A stretch of 35,390 nt of DNA from Gamsiella multidivaricata (Eukaryota > Mortierellomycota > Mortierellomycetes > Mortierellales > Mortierellaceae), in the NCBI RefSeq assembly GCF_025024155.1, contig NW_026251858.1, positions 1-35,390 of the forward strand, given 5' to 3'. The translations under genes were made by a program, and so were the position numbers. Under the pieces are notes generated by a model that saw nothing but the letters and a program-made list of their open reading frames with translations, was not told where the DNA came from and ran no database searches. Of this stretch, positions 22,887 through 33,037 are shown piece after piece (within the stretch, counting starts at the first letter, position 1; every line of letters starts with the position of its first letter).

Positions 22887-23008
22887 AGTCATTTGTTTTT
22901 GAATGTACAATTCATTGTTCGATGCAATGAGGATGCGATATGTAGTGTCGTTGGGAAGAGGTGTGTGGACGCTTAATATGCACATGGCCAAGAAGATGAG
23001 TGGTACCT

Positions 23009-25906
23009 TCAATAGTCAGAGTCGTAACTATCACTTTCATCGTCATCGTTGTCACTAATGGCATTGGTCCGGGGGCCGTCATCGTAGGGATCATATGCGT
23101 CGCTGGAGATACCGCTTTCTTCGTCGCTGTAATGGCTTGCAACATCCGAATCGATCGCAGAGGTCTGATTTCTGTACTCACCAGAATCGCTATCGCTTCG
23201 CTCGTCCATGACACTGTTGCTCTGACTTCTACTTCCATAGCGGTCTGATTCAGAATCATATTCGTCCGTGAAATCAGAGGTTGTAAAGACCACTCCGCTG
23301 ACCGAGAATACACTTTCCGGTTTCTTTTGAAGTGGTCTGTCGCAGTCGTCCGCATCTTCATCCTCATCTTCCGGTTCGGCTTCTTTCTCCAAGCGTTCTC
23401 GTTCCTCCACCTTCTCCACCTCGGCTCTATCTTTCCAATGTAAGCGCTTTCGTTCTTCCTCCTCTGCTTCTTCCTCTTCCTCCTCTGTTTCCTCCTCTGT
23501 TTCCTCCTCTGTTTCCTCCTCTTCCTCCTCTGTTTCCTCCTCTTCCTCTTCCTCCTCTGCTTCCTCCTCTTCCTCTTCCCCCTCTGCTTCTTCCTCTTCG
23601 CGTAGAAATCTTTGGTAGTCACGCTCCAATTCTTCTTCCTCTTCGCGGAGCATTCGTTGATATTCCAGCTCTTCCTCCTCTTCCATCTCCCTTAACCTTT
23701 GTTCGTAAAGCCGCTCCTCTTCCTCGTCTTCGCGCTGCTGCAAATCCATCTCGCGCTTCTCCTCCTCCTCTTCCTCACGTAGCAGTCGTTGGTACTCGCG
23801 CTCCTCGTCGTCTTCAGAGTCCGAATACGATTGGACTAGAGGAGGAGAACTCGAATAATGGCGATCAATAGAGTGCGGGTCCTCGCCATCGCTGCTATCG
23901 TCATCGTCATAATGGCTGCTGTGATTCTCATTGTGGTCGCTAGAGTCGTCACTGAAGCTACTGTCGATATCGTGGTGTGCATCGTGCTGGGCCATCGACA
24001 TAGTTGAATTAGTGTGAATACTCTCATCGTCCGTATCCATAGTGTTCCAGTTGTTACCCCAGGTGCCATTATTTTGCGGCTCATCGTCTGAGTCGGAATC
24101 CGTAGCCAAGGGAGGAGCTGCCAAATCTAACCCTTCCCCTTCCTCTTCCATAGCTTCCTGTACTGATGCTGGACCATGTTGCATGTGGTCGATGAAAGCT
24201 TCGATGTCTGTGTACCTGTCGATAAGCACAACTTCGATCTGTCCGTTAATATCCTCGAGGTCCTTCAGGAAGCTTGGGTTCACAGCGCCCTTGTCCATCT
24301 CCAACTTGCGTAGACTAGGAAAGCGCGTTGTCAGCCAGATGATCTCCTTGTTCGACAGCGTCGTGAACATGTTTCGTAACTTCAAGACCTTCAACCTCGC
24401 GAGTGCCTCTAGACCTTTACGACCGAATTCAAACAGCTTGAGATCAAACGTCGTTCCACCCATGTGTAGTTCCTTTAGCCGCGCGAGTCTTCCGATCTGG
24501 CGGTACATAGCCGTCAGTTCCACCATCATGGCGCCAGATACCTGAGGTTGTTCCTGCAGTGCCTGAGAATTGTTGGTTACGGGTGGTCTGTTCCGGAACG
24601 TGAAGTCCATTTTGAGTATTTCGAGTTGTGAGCACGTCCAAGCTGGATCCTCAAAGACATCTAACGACACAGTCGAGCACAAGCTGATGTCCAGTTCTAC
24701 TAAATTGTCGCAAAACTCGACAATGTTCCGAATCCCGAAGCTTGTCACGTTACGACAGCGCGACACACATAAGATTTGAAGGTTGGCAGCTCGGGACGCG
24801 GGTGTGGAGAGCGCGACGAGGGCGTCGTCTTGCACCTGCGTATGACCAAGTCGAACCTCTTTCAGCGATGTGCACGCCTCGAACAAGTATTCGAAGCCAA
24901 CAGGAGCGATGGTCATGCAACAGTCGAGGCGTAGACGTGTCAGACCCTTGCAGTGACTGGCGAGATCAACAAGTCCTGTTGCGGTAAGGGTGATATTGTT
25001 GACGACGCTCACCTCCTTAAGGCCGGGTACTCTGGAGGCGAGAGAGCTGAGTGATGCATCGTCAAAGAGGAGCATTTGCGTGTTGATCGTTGCCGCACCT
25101 GGTGGGGTGCCCGCCGTCAGTCTTGATGTTGTGCCGAAGTGATAGAGTCCTGTTGGGTGTTTGCGCTGCGCCTCTGCAATCGCCCGTAGGGCATCGGAGC
25201 TTGCAAAGCGAATGAGTTCTAATTTCTTGATGGATGTGAGTGATGAAAAGAACTCAGTCGCGTCCTCGCTGTTCATCTCGCCAATCCCAAGGGCCAGCTC
25301 GTTCAAACTCGCGGCGAAAGCAGTAATAACTCGGAGCAACGAGGAGATGGTTTCGGGGGGAGCACCATGTGAGAGCTGCAACACTAGGCTCTTGATCCGC
25401 GGAGTGACCTTGAGAATTCGAGTGAGCTCCATGGGGACGACTGCATAAGTCTCGTTTTCGGTATTGAGGACGAGGTCCAGGTGCTGAACATGATGCCCAT
25501 TCTTGGCGAGGAGGCTAAAGAATGCGGGTGTGAGGGGTGGGCGCAGGAGGGATCTCCATAGCAGCGGGATGGCGCTTTCGCTCCAGACGCGAGCAACAGT
25601 TGTGGTGGCGACAAGGCTTTTCCTGTCGAGGTGCGCGAGGGTTAAGGTAAGGATCTCTGGGATAGCGACAGGGCTTGAGTGAGCCTGCCAGGAGGCGCTT
25701 TTCGTGGGTGGGATCCCGTTGAAGTTGGCTTCCATGGCGCTGTCGAGCGGTTCGACCTGATCTATGTCCATGGCGTCGGCGTTGCTGTGGGCGGGATTAG
25801 TTACGTGGCTATGGGCTGCATGGTGCATGGCGAAGAGAGCGGAGGAGATCTGCCTGCATAAGAGACCGCGTCCAGGGCCCAAACACGTCAAGAGAAGAGA
25901 GCGCAC
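23009..25906 (-). CDS. F-box / leucine-rich repeat protein with long acidic C-terminal tail
   Basis: Single uninterrupted ORF, 965 aa from the first Met; Met27 (25828) and the Met of MDIDQ are also possible starts. Residues about 82-120 fit an F-box (IPEILTLTLAHLDRKSLVAT, then VWSESAIPLLWRSL). About 150-590 carry AMN1/FBXL-like LRRs (for example LKEVSVVNNITLTATGLVDL and LTRLRLDCCMTI). From about 590 the chain is Asp/Glu/Ser-rich, with runs of Glu, a Glu/Arg block likely to form a charged helix, and an EEET-type tandem repeat, ending SYDSDY. F-box proteins usually link substrates to Skp1-Cul1 ubiquitin ligases; the substrate here is unknown. It diverges from the RAD16 gene with 373 bp between starts. 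Confidence 0.85.
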   Translation of the reverse strand: MRSLLLTCLGPGRGLLCRQISSALFAMHHAAHSHVTNPAHSNADAMDIDQVEPLDSAMEANFNGIPPTKSASWQAHSSPVAIPEILTLTLAHLDRKSLVATTTVARVWSESAIPLLWRSLLRPPLTPAFFSLLAKNGHHVQHLDLVLNTENETYAVVPMELTRILKVTPRIKSLVLQLSHGAPPETISSLLRVITAFAASLNELALGIGEMNSEDATEFFSSLTSIKKLELIRFASSDALRAIAEAQRKHPTGLYHFGTTSRLTAGTPPGAATINTQMLLFDDASLSSLASRVPGLKEVSVVNNITLTATGLVDLASHCKGLTRLRLDCCMTIAPVGFEYLFEACTSLKEVRLGHTQVQDDALVALSTPASRAANLQILCVSRCRNVTSFGIRNIVEFCDNLVELDISLCSTVSLDVFEDPAWTCSQLEILKMDFTFRNRPPVTNNSQALQEQPQVSGAMMVELTAMYRQIGRLARLKELHMGGTTFDLKLFEFGRKGLEALARLKVLKLRNMFTTLSNKEIIWLTTRFPSLRKLEMDKGAVNPSFLKDLEDINGQIEVVLIDRYTDIEAFIDHMQHGPASVQEAMEEEGEGLDLAAPPLATDSDSDDEPQNNGTWGNNWNTMDTDDESIHTNSTMSMAQHDAHHDIDSSFSDDSSDHNENHSSHYDDDDSSDGEDPHSIDRHYSSSPPLVQSYSDSEDDEEREYQRLLREEEEEEKREMDLQQREDEEEERLYEQRLREMEEEEELEYQRMLREEEEELERDYQRFLREEEEAEGEEEEEEAEEEEEEEETEEEEEETEEETEEETEEEEEEAEEEERKRLHWKDRAEVEKVEERERLEKEAEPEDEDEDADDCDRPLQKKPESVFSVSGVVFTTSDFTDEYDSESDRYGSRSQSNSVMDERSDSDSGEYRNQTSAIDSDVASHYSDEESGISSDAYDPYDDGPRTNAISDNDDDESDSYDSDY
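23461..23600. repeat. Coding minisatellite (12/15-bp CCTCCTCTGTTT-type repeats)
   Basis: Tandem, slightly varied units of CTGTTTCCTCCT / CTTCCTCCTCTG on the + strand, inside the F-box gene on the minus strand, where they encode Glu-rich EEET units. Because the unit length is a multiple of three, copy number can change without breaking frame. A looser CTT/CCT-rich zone continues to about 23810. Confidence 0.75.
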
Positions 25907-26279
25907 GGAAGGAAGTCACAAATGATTGGCCGCAGCGGCGTCCATTTGTTCATTCGTCCGTCTGTCCGCTTCATATTCCGCCGAAGCGCAGTTTGAGGAT
26001 AAGCCTAAGCACAAGGGGTTCCTGCCCTCTTAAGGTTTTGACGAATCGCGCCACCAAAATCATAGCCGGTATCGTATCGAAAAACGGACCACTCTCCCCC
26101 CCTCTCTCTCTCTTTTCTTCTCTCTCTCTCCCTCCCTCCCCCTCCCTCCCTCTCAGTCCTGCGCCCTTCCCTCTGTCCCCTCTCTCTCAGTTGACCCTCC
26201 AAGATTCCCCATCGTCGGCCTCATTCGACATCTGATCAGCCTTCCCCTCACTCCTCATTCCTCACTCAGTCCTAGCCCT
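25907..26279. promoter_or_regulatory. Bidirectional promoter of F-box gene and RAD16, with CT-rich tract
   Basis: The gap between divergent start codons. 26092-26158 is nearly pure C/T on the + strand (CTCTCTCTCTC and CCTCCCTCCC runs), just upstream of the RAD16 ATG, a typical fungal pyrimidine-rich initiator or leader. Shared regulation is inferred from layout only. Confidence 0.45.
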
Positions 26280-27129
26280 ATGCCTCCCAAAAAGTCCACC
26301 TCGGCTTCCGCTGCTCCTGCCAGGGCTACCCGTGCGTCACTGCGGAGTCGGTCTAATGCCTCATCCCCAACCTCGTCTGTCACCACCCCCGACTTCTCAG
26401 GATCGAACGAGGCCAGCCGCATCCAGTCCGAAGCCTCGAGTCCCAACACCAGCATCTCCCTACAAAAATTGGACATCAACAGCGACGGCGACGATAATAG
26501 TGTCGACAAAGAGGAGGACGAGGATGACGAGGATGACTTCCTACCCTCGAAGGTTATCACACCAAGCGCCGTAGCCCTAGGCAAGCGACGCAAGGTCGAG
26601 GTTTCAGCCTCATCCAGATCGACTGAGGGTCCCTGTGCCCTCAAGCGCACAAGAAGTTCAAGCTCCATGACATCGAATCGGAGATTGAAGACCGAGCGTC
26701 CCTCAGATGACGAGGATGAATCGAACATCGACGGAGTATCTTCTGAGAGTTCTTCCAAGCCTGAACCCGTTGCGACCATAACATCTCGACGACGAAGTAA
26801 TGCTGCATCGGCTTCGTCTATCTCTAGAACAGCCTCTGCTGCCTCGACGCCGTCGTCTTCGTCAAGGCCTCTGAGAATCAGACCACTCCGCACTGCGTCT
26901 GCAGTACCTACTCCGATCAAGAAGGAAGAGAGTGACGACGAAGACGATAACGATGGTGATTTTCAAGGATCCGAAAACGAGTTGTCTGTTGAGGACGAAT
27001 CTGATTCAAGCGAAAGTTCCTCGGAATCAGATGTTCCAGCTTCAGCCCCACGTCGAGCAAGGGCGCGCCGTGAACCGAGGCCTGTTGTCAGTTGGGTAAG
27101 TATTTCTCCTTGATAGCTTGTTCATACGC

Positions 27130-27160
<31 letters not shown>

Positions 27161-30097
27161 CCTTTTTTTCCTTTTTTTCCTTTTTTTATTTTGACCGCTA
27201 AAATGTTTCATTACCATTTGCGACCTAGGTGGAAAGGATTAACAAGCAGCTGCTTGAGCACCATCCGGAACTTGCTCATGTCTGGGATGATCTTGATAAA
27301 GTCACCGTGCATGTACCAGAGGCAGCCGAGCAACCTGAGGGCCTCAAGTTGAAGCTGCTTCCCTTCCAGAGAGAAGGTTTGGGATGGATGCGAAAACAAG
27401 AAAATACTCTGGTATGCGTTGTCGGTCGAGTTCATGACCTTATTATCAGTGTCCCGGACTCTTGTTTTGCCTAACTCGACTTTATAATTTTATCCGATCA
27501 TAGTTTAAGGGAGGAATCCTCGCTGTAAGTTAAATTCTTTGCTGCACTGTGTGGTGATTGCTCGCAGAATGGGTCTATTAACCATTTTATTTCAAACTCA
27601 TGGTCTATAGGACGAGATGGGTATGGGAAAGACCATTCAAATGATATCGCTGTTATTGACAGAGCCTGGCAAGCCAAATTTGATTGTAGCACCCACAGTT
27701 GCTATCATGCAGTGGATGAGCGAGATCAAGGACCATGCGCCATCGTTGAGCGTTCTTGTCTTTCATGGCAATAACCGTACTGAAAGTATGAAGGAGCTCA
27801 TGAAACACGACGTAGTCGTGACAACCTGTAGGTCACTTATTCCTTTGAACATCGGTATCGTCAAAATCTTTCTTTATTTGTATATATCTTTTGTTAACCA
27901 AATTATTCTTACTCTTGTTACGCATAGACTCAATTATTGAGTCCGGATACAGGAAACAAAAATATGGAGTCAAGCGTGGGGGCATGACAATCAAGGAGGA
28001 TTCATTGCTGCACCGCATCAACTGGCATCGTATTATCCTTGATGAGGCCCACAACATCAAGGAACGGTCATGCAATACTGCGAAATCGGCTGTATGTCTT
28101 CCATATATTTCTTATTTTACGACTTTGTCTCTGGTATTTGCGATGGGAAACTCTTAACTGATTCGTACACTGTGTATTTAGTTTGCTCTCCAATCAGATA
28201 GAAAGTGGTCCTTGTCAGGCACGCCTATGCAGAACCGCGTGGGAGAGTTGTACTCTCTCATTCGCTTTATGCAGGCTGATCCGTATGGGTAGGTGCATTG
28301 ATAAGATTGTGCTCGCGCAATGTTCCATGGTGGGGAGTTGCAGATCCTCGGTCTGACCGCTTATATGCTGATGTTATAGATACTACTTTTGCAAAAAGTG
28401 TCCATGCAAGTCGCTTCACTGGAAGTACAGCAACCTGAAAAACTGCGACGACTGCGGACACAGACCGATGGAGTAAGTTTATTTAAGACGTTAGTTGAGG
28501 CGCCTTTCTTGGGTATGCGACTCTTTTGAGCGCATCTAACCATTCTTTTTCTCCATTTTTGGCCGATGAATCGTGCAGCCACTGTTGTTGGTGGAATAAC
28601 GAAGTACTGAAGCCTATCCAGAACCATGGCACACAGGGGCCAGGAGAAATTGCCTTTAAAAAGCTTCGGAAGCTGCTTGATCGCATCATGCTACGAAGAA
28701 CCAAAGTTGAGAGAGCAGACGACCTGGGTCTCCCTCCAAGGAAGATGACTGTCAGTCGTTATCTTTTTAATGAAGAAGAGGAGGATTTGTACGAGTCTCT
28801 TTTTACGGACACAAAGCGGAAGTTCTCGACCTACGTTGCGCAGGGCACGGTGCTAAATAACTACGCCAATATCTTTGAGCTTCTGACAAAAATGCGACAA
28901 ATGGTCGACCATCCGGATATGGTGCTCAAGAAGTACAAGCCGGGTGAAATTGGTCTTCCAGAGACTCTTGTGTGTTCCATCTGTCATGAAGAGGTAAGAG
29001 TCCCAACGGTATTTTAATGTTTCAGAAGATATATGGACTTGCTAACATGATTATTTGTACCAACAATATAGGCTGAAGATCCGATTGTGAGCAAGTGTCA
29101 TCATCTATTCTGTCGCGAGGATGCCGAGCAATACATTACAACGTCCTCCGTGAAGGCACCGGAGTGCCCTGTCTGTCATATTGGGCTAGACATTGACCTT
29201 CAGCAGCCCACCTATGTCAGCGAGGATGTGAACGGGGATAACGAAGTCGCCCATCGAAACTTTGCAAGAACATCGATCGTGAACCGCATCAACATGGATA
29301 AGTGGCGAAGCTCCACTAAAATTGAGGCTCTTGTTGAGCAACTTTATAATCTTCAGCGTGAAGATCGGTCTATAAAGTACGCATCCGTTCGTTTCGCGTT
29401 TCTTATGATTCCTGATAGGCAACAAGGACTATTATTTTAACTGTTTCCATTTTACGTTTCATGAATAGGAGTATCTGCTTCTCTCAGTACGTGACTTTCC
29501 TGGATCTGATCAAATGGCGCTTGGAGAAGGCTGGCTTTAAGGTATGGTTACTATTTGCATTTCGATTTGTCTAAGCAATATGGCATTTGATGAAGACTAA
29601 GCTTGTTTTCTTTTTGCCTGTGTACCGGTCTGCAGTGTGTCAAGCTAGACGGACACATGACGCCGGCGCAGCGTGCTGCCTCAATTGCAAAGTTTTCGGA
29701 CGATCCGACGGTCACCGTATTCCTAATCTCCTTGAAAGCCGGAGGCGTTGCCTTGAATTTAACGGCAGCCAGTCGTGTTTTTATCTGCGACCCATGGTGG
29801 AATCCTGCTGCAGGTACGTCATGCACCCTTTCTATCTTTCTTCTTTTTTTTTTTTTTACCTAACATATCCTGATCTCGGCGTAATGAATAGAACTGCAAG
29901 CTATGGATCGCATCCATCGTATTGGACAGTATCGACCAATCCTAATCACTCGTTTGATTATTGAGAACTCGATTGAAAGCAGAATCTTGCAGCTGCAGGA
30001 GAAGAAGCAGGCAATGGTCGATAGCACAATCGGCAAGGATCCTTCAGCTCTTGCTCGTCTCACTCCTGAGGATCTTCGATTCTTATTCGTGAACTAG
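26280..30097 (+). CDS. RAD16: RAD16/Rhp16 homolog: SNF2-family ATPase with RING finger (global-genome NER)
   Basis: Twelve exons: 26280-27095, 27229-27411, 27504-27524, 27611-27827, 27928-28091, 28182-28288, 28380-28472, 28579-28993, 29072-29376, 29469-29541, 29636-29813, 29892-30097 (925 aa); every junction keeps frame. The N-terminal 270 residues are Ser-rich with acidic patches. The SNF2 ATPase starts near [12 protein letters not shown], with Walker A DEMGMGKT (341-348) and DEAH (451-454). A Cys-rich insert ([11 protein letters not shown]...CDDCGH, about 507-530) and PMDHCCWWN follow. The RING finger is at 666-707 (CSICHEE...CHHLFC...CPVC). Helicase_C includes [24 protein letters not shown] and DRIHRIGQ. 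In yeast Rad16 acts with Rad7 as a DNA-dependent ATPase and ubiquitin ligase component that repairs non-transcribed DNA. RING inside the ATPase separates it from ordinary SNF2 remodelers. Confidence 0.93.
27134..27187 (+). repeat. Poly-T run and CCTTTTTTT tandem repeat in RAD16 intron 1
   Basis: About 27 consecutive T followed by three copies of the 9-mer CCTTTTTTT. It lies upstream of the acceptor at 27227-27228 and may serve as an extended polypyrimidine tract. The run length is prone to sequencing error. Confidence 0.8.
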
Positions 30098-30492
30098 AGG
30101 CCTTTATCACGATTTCCCTAGTGTATCTTTGTCCTCGCTGATAGAGCTACATGAAATATCATTCAAGATTTACTCATACTGACCATACTATACATCGATA
30201 CGGCGACATTAAAGTCAGCAGCAATATTGTCTTTGCTCAAGCTGCGTATTTATTGGAAAAAATTAAAATAAATGGGAAAATATGCAAAAGCAATTGCTAG
30301 GAAAAAAATCCGCTCCGCCTTTTTTTGTCACCGCTGCCATCTTTACCATTATCGTCCTGAATTTCATCCGGAGTGCTGGGGCTTCGAGAATGGACCTGTG
30401 GTGTTGGAAACAGCAAATTGGTACATTTGTTAGACCGACGGTCTTTGATCTCCTCCGTCAGTGTTGTTATCAATATAAGTTATCAGTTCATT
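30098..30492. other. Intergenic region between convergent RAD16 and Gag-like gene
   Basis: 395 bp. No clear poly(A) signal for RAD16 near its stop. On the minus strand a possible intron (donor GTATGA at 30503, acceptor CCACAG ending 30396) could move the Gag-like stop into this region, to about 30364. Otherwise nothing is seen. Confidence 0.35.
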
Positions 30493-31875
30493 TCATTTCA
30501 TACCTGAACCCTGGTTCTTCTGGTTATTTGCTTTCCTTGGAATTCGACAATCCTCTGCGAAATGCCCCATCTTCATGCACTTGGTGCACTGCTTGCAATC
30601 GGTGGAGTTATGGGTGTAGTTTTTGCCGCAGCGGTCGCAGTTGTACGGTGGTACCTTCCGATGGGTAGGCTTCATAGCCTCCTGTCCATTGTTCCCAGTC
30701 CGGTTGTTGGTAGGCGAATAACGGTTTCGACCCTGGTTAAGATGACGATGTGTAGGACCTGTGTTGAGCGTCGGACTTGCAGGAGACGTGGGGCTAGTGG
30801 GGAGACACATAGGACCTGCTGTGCCGTTGATGGAGGTGACAGTGTCAGCAGCGGGACCGTCAAGACCACTGAGGATTTCAGTAAACTCTTTGAGTGATGT
30901 AAACCCCATTTTCCTTCTCTGGAGTATCAAGTGGGTGGTCATGTTGAGGAGCGCCATAGGCGGTACGGTTGATTTCAAGATGGCCAGTATGTTCAGATCA
31001 TCATCTGGACACCCATGGATCCTCAACTCTCTGCCGATCCTCAGTCCATATTGGCGACAGGATTCATTGGAGAATCGACCAGTGCTCAACAATTCGTTGA
31101 TTCGACGGCAGCGCTCAGAGTCCGTTAGCGTGATGCGCAGGAAGATCGTTTGACAGGTATCCCACGACAGCTTTTCGTTTACTCTTTTATTAAGCTCTTC
31201 CATGAGCAATCTCAAAACATCGGGTTTGCCCGTAAATACCATAAGATAACGACCACACAAGTTTGCAAAGACCTGCTCGCCCACGACAGCACAAACCGTA
31301 CACTCCAATTCATCCAAGAACTGTCGCGGGTCCGAACCCGTTTGAAACATGGACATATCTTTGGTGATCTCTAATGGCTTTTGGTATTCAATTCCCTTAG
31401 CAGTAGGGTCGTTACCTTCAATGGTCTTGATGAGCGCCGCTAGCTGTGGTCGCTCTCGAGTCGCCAACGCTTTATGCGACTCGACCAGGCTTTCAATACG
31501 TCGATTGACATCGTCAAGTTCATCCTTGGCCGCTTCGTAGACCGCCTCAACACTGGGCGTGTGCTGCGCCGTCAGGAGCCGAGCTGCCAGAGTTTTTCTG
31601 GTGGCAAGACGCTTTCGCTGCACATGGAGATGTAATAAAAGCTCTTCTTCAGAGAGGCCACCACTAGGGGTATGGCCCTGTGCGCTAAAGACGGCCGTGT
31701 TTACGGTGACGTTCTTAGTATCGTGCACAGGTACACTGCTGACTGCCAGAGTACTGTTGGACGGAATGTCTGCACCTTCTTTGGAGACAGACAGATCCAA
31801 TTGAGCGTCATCGCTGTTTGAGATGCCATTGGGGCTGGTGTTGGCCAGGCCGAAGGTGGTGCTGACGCTGAGCAT
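30493..31875 (-). CDS. Orphan retrotransposon Gag-like protein with CCHC zinc knuckle
   Basis: Uninterrupted ORF of 511 aa from the first Met at 32028. I prefer Met52 (31875, MLSVSTTFG; 460 aa) because the upstream 51 residues are His/Pro-rich and look like translated leader. Features (511-aa numbering): a predicted helical region (about 120-190), a Gag/capsid-like core (about 210-390, with FQTGSDPRQFLDELE and CRQYGLRIGRELRIHGCPDD), a Pro/Ser/Asn-rich linker, and at 481-494 a CX2CX4HX4C knuckle (CTKCMKMGHFAEDC), preceded by a second Cys/His cluster (CDRCGKNYTHNSTDC). No protease, reverse transcriptase or integrase follows: 3' of it lies RAD16. It is either the surviving piece of an LTR element or a domesticated gag. 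It is not part of the pol fragment at the right edge, which lies upstream of it on the same strand. Confidence 0.75.
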   Translation of the reverse strand: MLSVSTTFGLANTSPNGISNSDDAQLDLSVSKEGADIPSNSTLAVSSVPVHDTKNVTVNTAVFSAQGHTPSGGLSEEELLLHLHVQRKRLATRKTLAARLLTAQHTPSVEAVYEAAKDELDDVNRRIESLVESHKALATRERPQLAALIKTIEGNDPTAKGIEYQKPLEITKDMSMFQTGSDPRQFLDELECTVCAVVGEQVFANLCGRYLMVFTGKPDVLRLLMEELNKRVNEKLSWDTCQTIFLRITLTDSERCRRINELLSTGRFSNESCRQYGLRIGRELRIHGCPDDDLNILAILKSTVPPMALLNMTTHLILQRRKMGFTSLKEFTEILSGLDGPAADTVTSINGTAGPMCLPTSPTSPASPTLNTGPTHRHLNQGRNRYSPTNNRTGNNGQEAMKPTHRKVPPYNCDRCGKNYTHNSTDCKQCTKCMKMGHFAEDCRIPRKANNQKNQGSGMK

Positions 31876-32028
31876 GGTATGTAATGTGCGTGTGTGTTTA
31901 TGCGAGGGTGCGGTCGGATGTATGAGGGCGCGACAGTGTTGGTGAAGTAGCTGGGGACGTGAGTGGATGTGGATGCACAGGCGGGTAGGCGTTGGTGAGT
32001 GGATGCAAGAGTGCGGAAAGCGTGGCAA

Positions 32029-32391
32029 GTTATTTATTTGTTTCTGTCGAGACGAAATTCAGGTCGTGTCATGTGAGACGTTTGGTAAACTCAGAGGGCT
32101 AATGTGAACATAGCCCTCTCGCGCGTCCAGGCCGGCATCCAGCTGAGGACGGTCAGGAACCACGACTGGCGCCAAACGGAACGTCTTTCTATGAAATAAT
32201 GACAATTAGTTCAGTAGCTATCTTTTTTTAAAAAAAAAATCTACTAACAGTTGAAAACTGTAACAATCTTCTACGAAGTCGCTTACACGGTCGTATTAAG
32301 ACCGTTGAGGGGAATCGCACACCCTTTTCAGACCACTAGAGGACTTGAGACTACAATCCTTGTTTCTATCTCTTTCGCCCTCTCTCTCTCT

Positions 32392-32425
<34 letters not shown>

Positions 32426-33030
32426 TAAATTCGCTTGCAAACACACCAAGACACCTGAAAAATAGCAGCTGTCGATGACTGAAGCAAAAAAGATTCTAAA
32501 GATGCAGCAAGCGTGTTAGTGGTACCGTAGGGGACGCAATTGGTCACAGCCTGTGAGTGTCGTGTTGAGTGGATGTTTATTAAAATAAGAACTGAGGTTC
32601 TATCCATTTGACAATGGTGCTTTTATGATATTAGCTTTGTTCGTGCGACCAAGGTCATCAGCATGCAGCATCTCAGGGAATAGTATAATGTGGAACGTAG
32701 AGGATTCTGCTGCATTGTGTGAAGGGAAGCAGAGCCGCTAGCTAACGCAACAAAGATTGGATCATCATTGACTAAAGGTAAGAGCTCAGCGAGTGAGCGT
32801 GGGTTCATCAACCTCCATCTTCTATGCCATTGATGTTTGGAGTCAGGAAAGCCAAGTTCGGTTGTAGCGGAACAGGGACTCATTGCCTGTAAACAACCAA
32901 TATCCGTGTTACCGACGGTTTCGGTGGTTGGGGTTGCCGACGACGAAGGAGCTGCAGCGTAGCTGCTGGAAATGCAAACGGATGGACTAACTTTATGATA
33001 TTATTAGATGCTTCGCCCAAATCGTAGGAC
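32029..33030. other. Non-coding stretch between Gag-like gene and Helitron relic
   Basis: About 1 kb. It holds the CT/poly-T tract noted separately and a perfect 6-bp inverted repeat ACGGTC/GACCGT with a 7-nt loop at 32287-32305. A minus-strand ORF at 32623-32883 has no recognisable domain and I do not call it a gene. No LTR matching the one at 34146-34369 was seen here. Confidence 0.45.
32380..32424 (+). repeat. CT microsatellite joined to a poly-T run
   Basis: About seven TC units followed by 30 T. On the minus strand this is an A-run followed by GA repeats; nothing nearby identifies it as the poly(A) tail of a retroelement. Confidence 0.8.
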
Positions 33031-33037
33031 TTTTAAA

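Noticed and set aside
22912..23622. Minus-strand Lys/Arg-rich ORF of 236 codons
   Set aside because: It is the shifted reading of the Glu-rich repeat of the F-box gene; the KKQRRKRKKQ pattern comes from the GA-rich DNA.
23332..23871. Plus-strand Pro/Leu-rich ORF of 179 codons
   Set aside because: Antisense shadow of the acidic repeat in the F-box gene, with low-complexity LPPLLPP composition.
26255..26920. Minus-strand 221-codon ORF over RAD16 exon 1
   Set aside because: It mirrors the Ser/Asp-rich coding strand and has no domain; the sense frame splices cleanly into RAD16.
32623..32883. 86-codon minus ORF
   Set aside because: No recognisable domain, no splice partners and composition like the non-coding surroundings.
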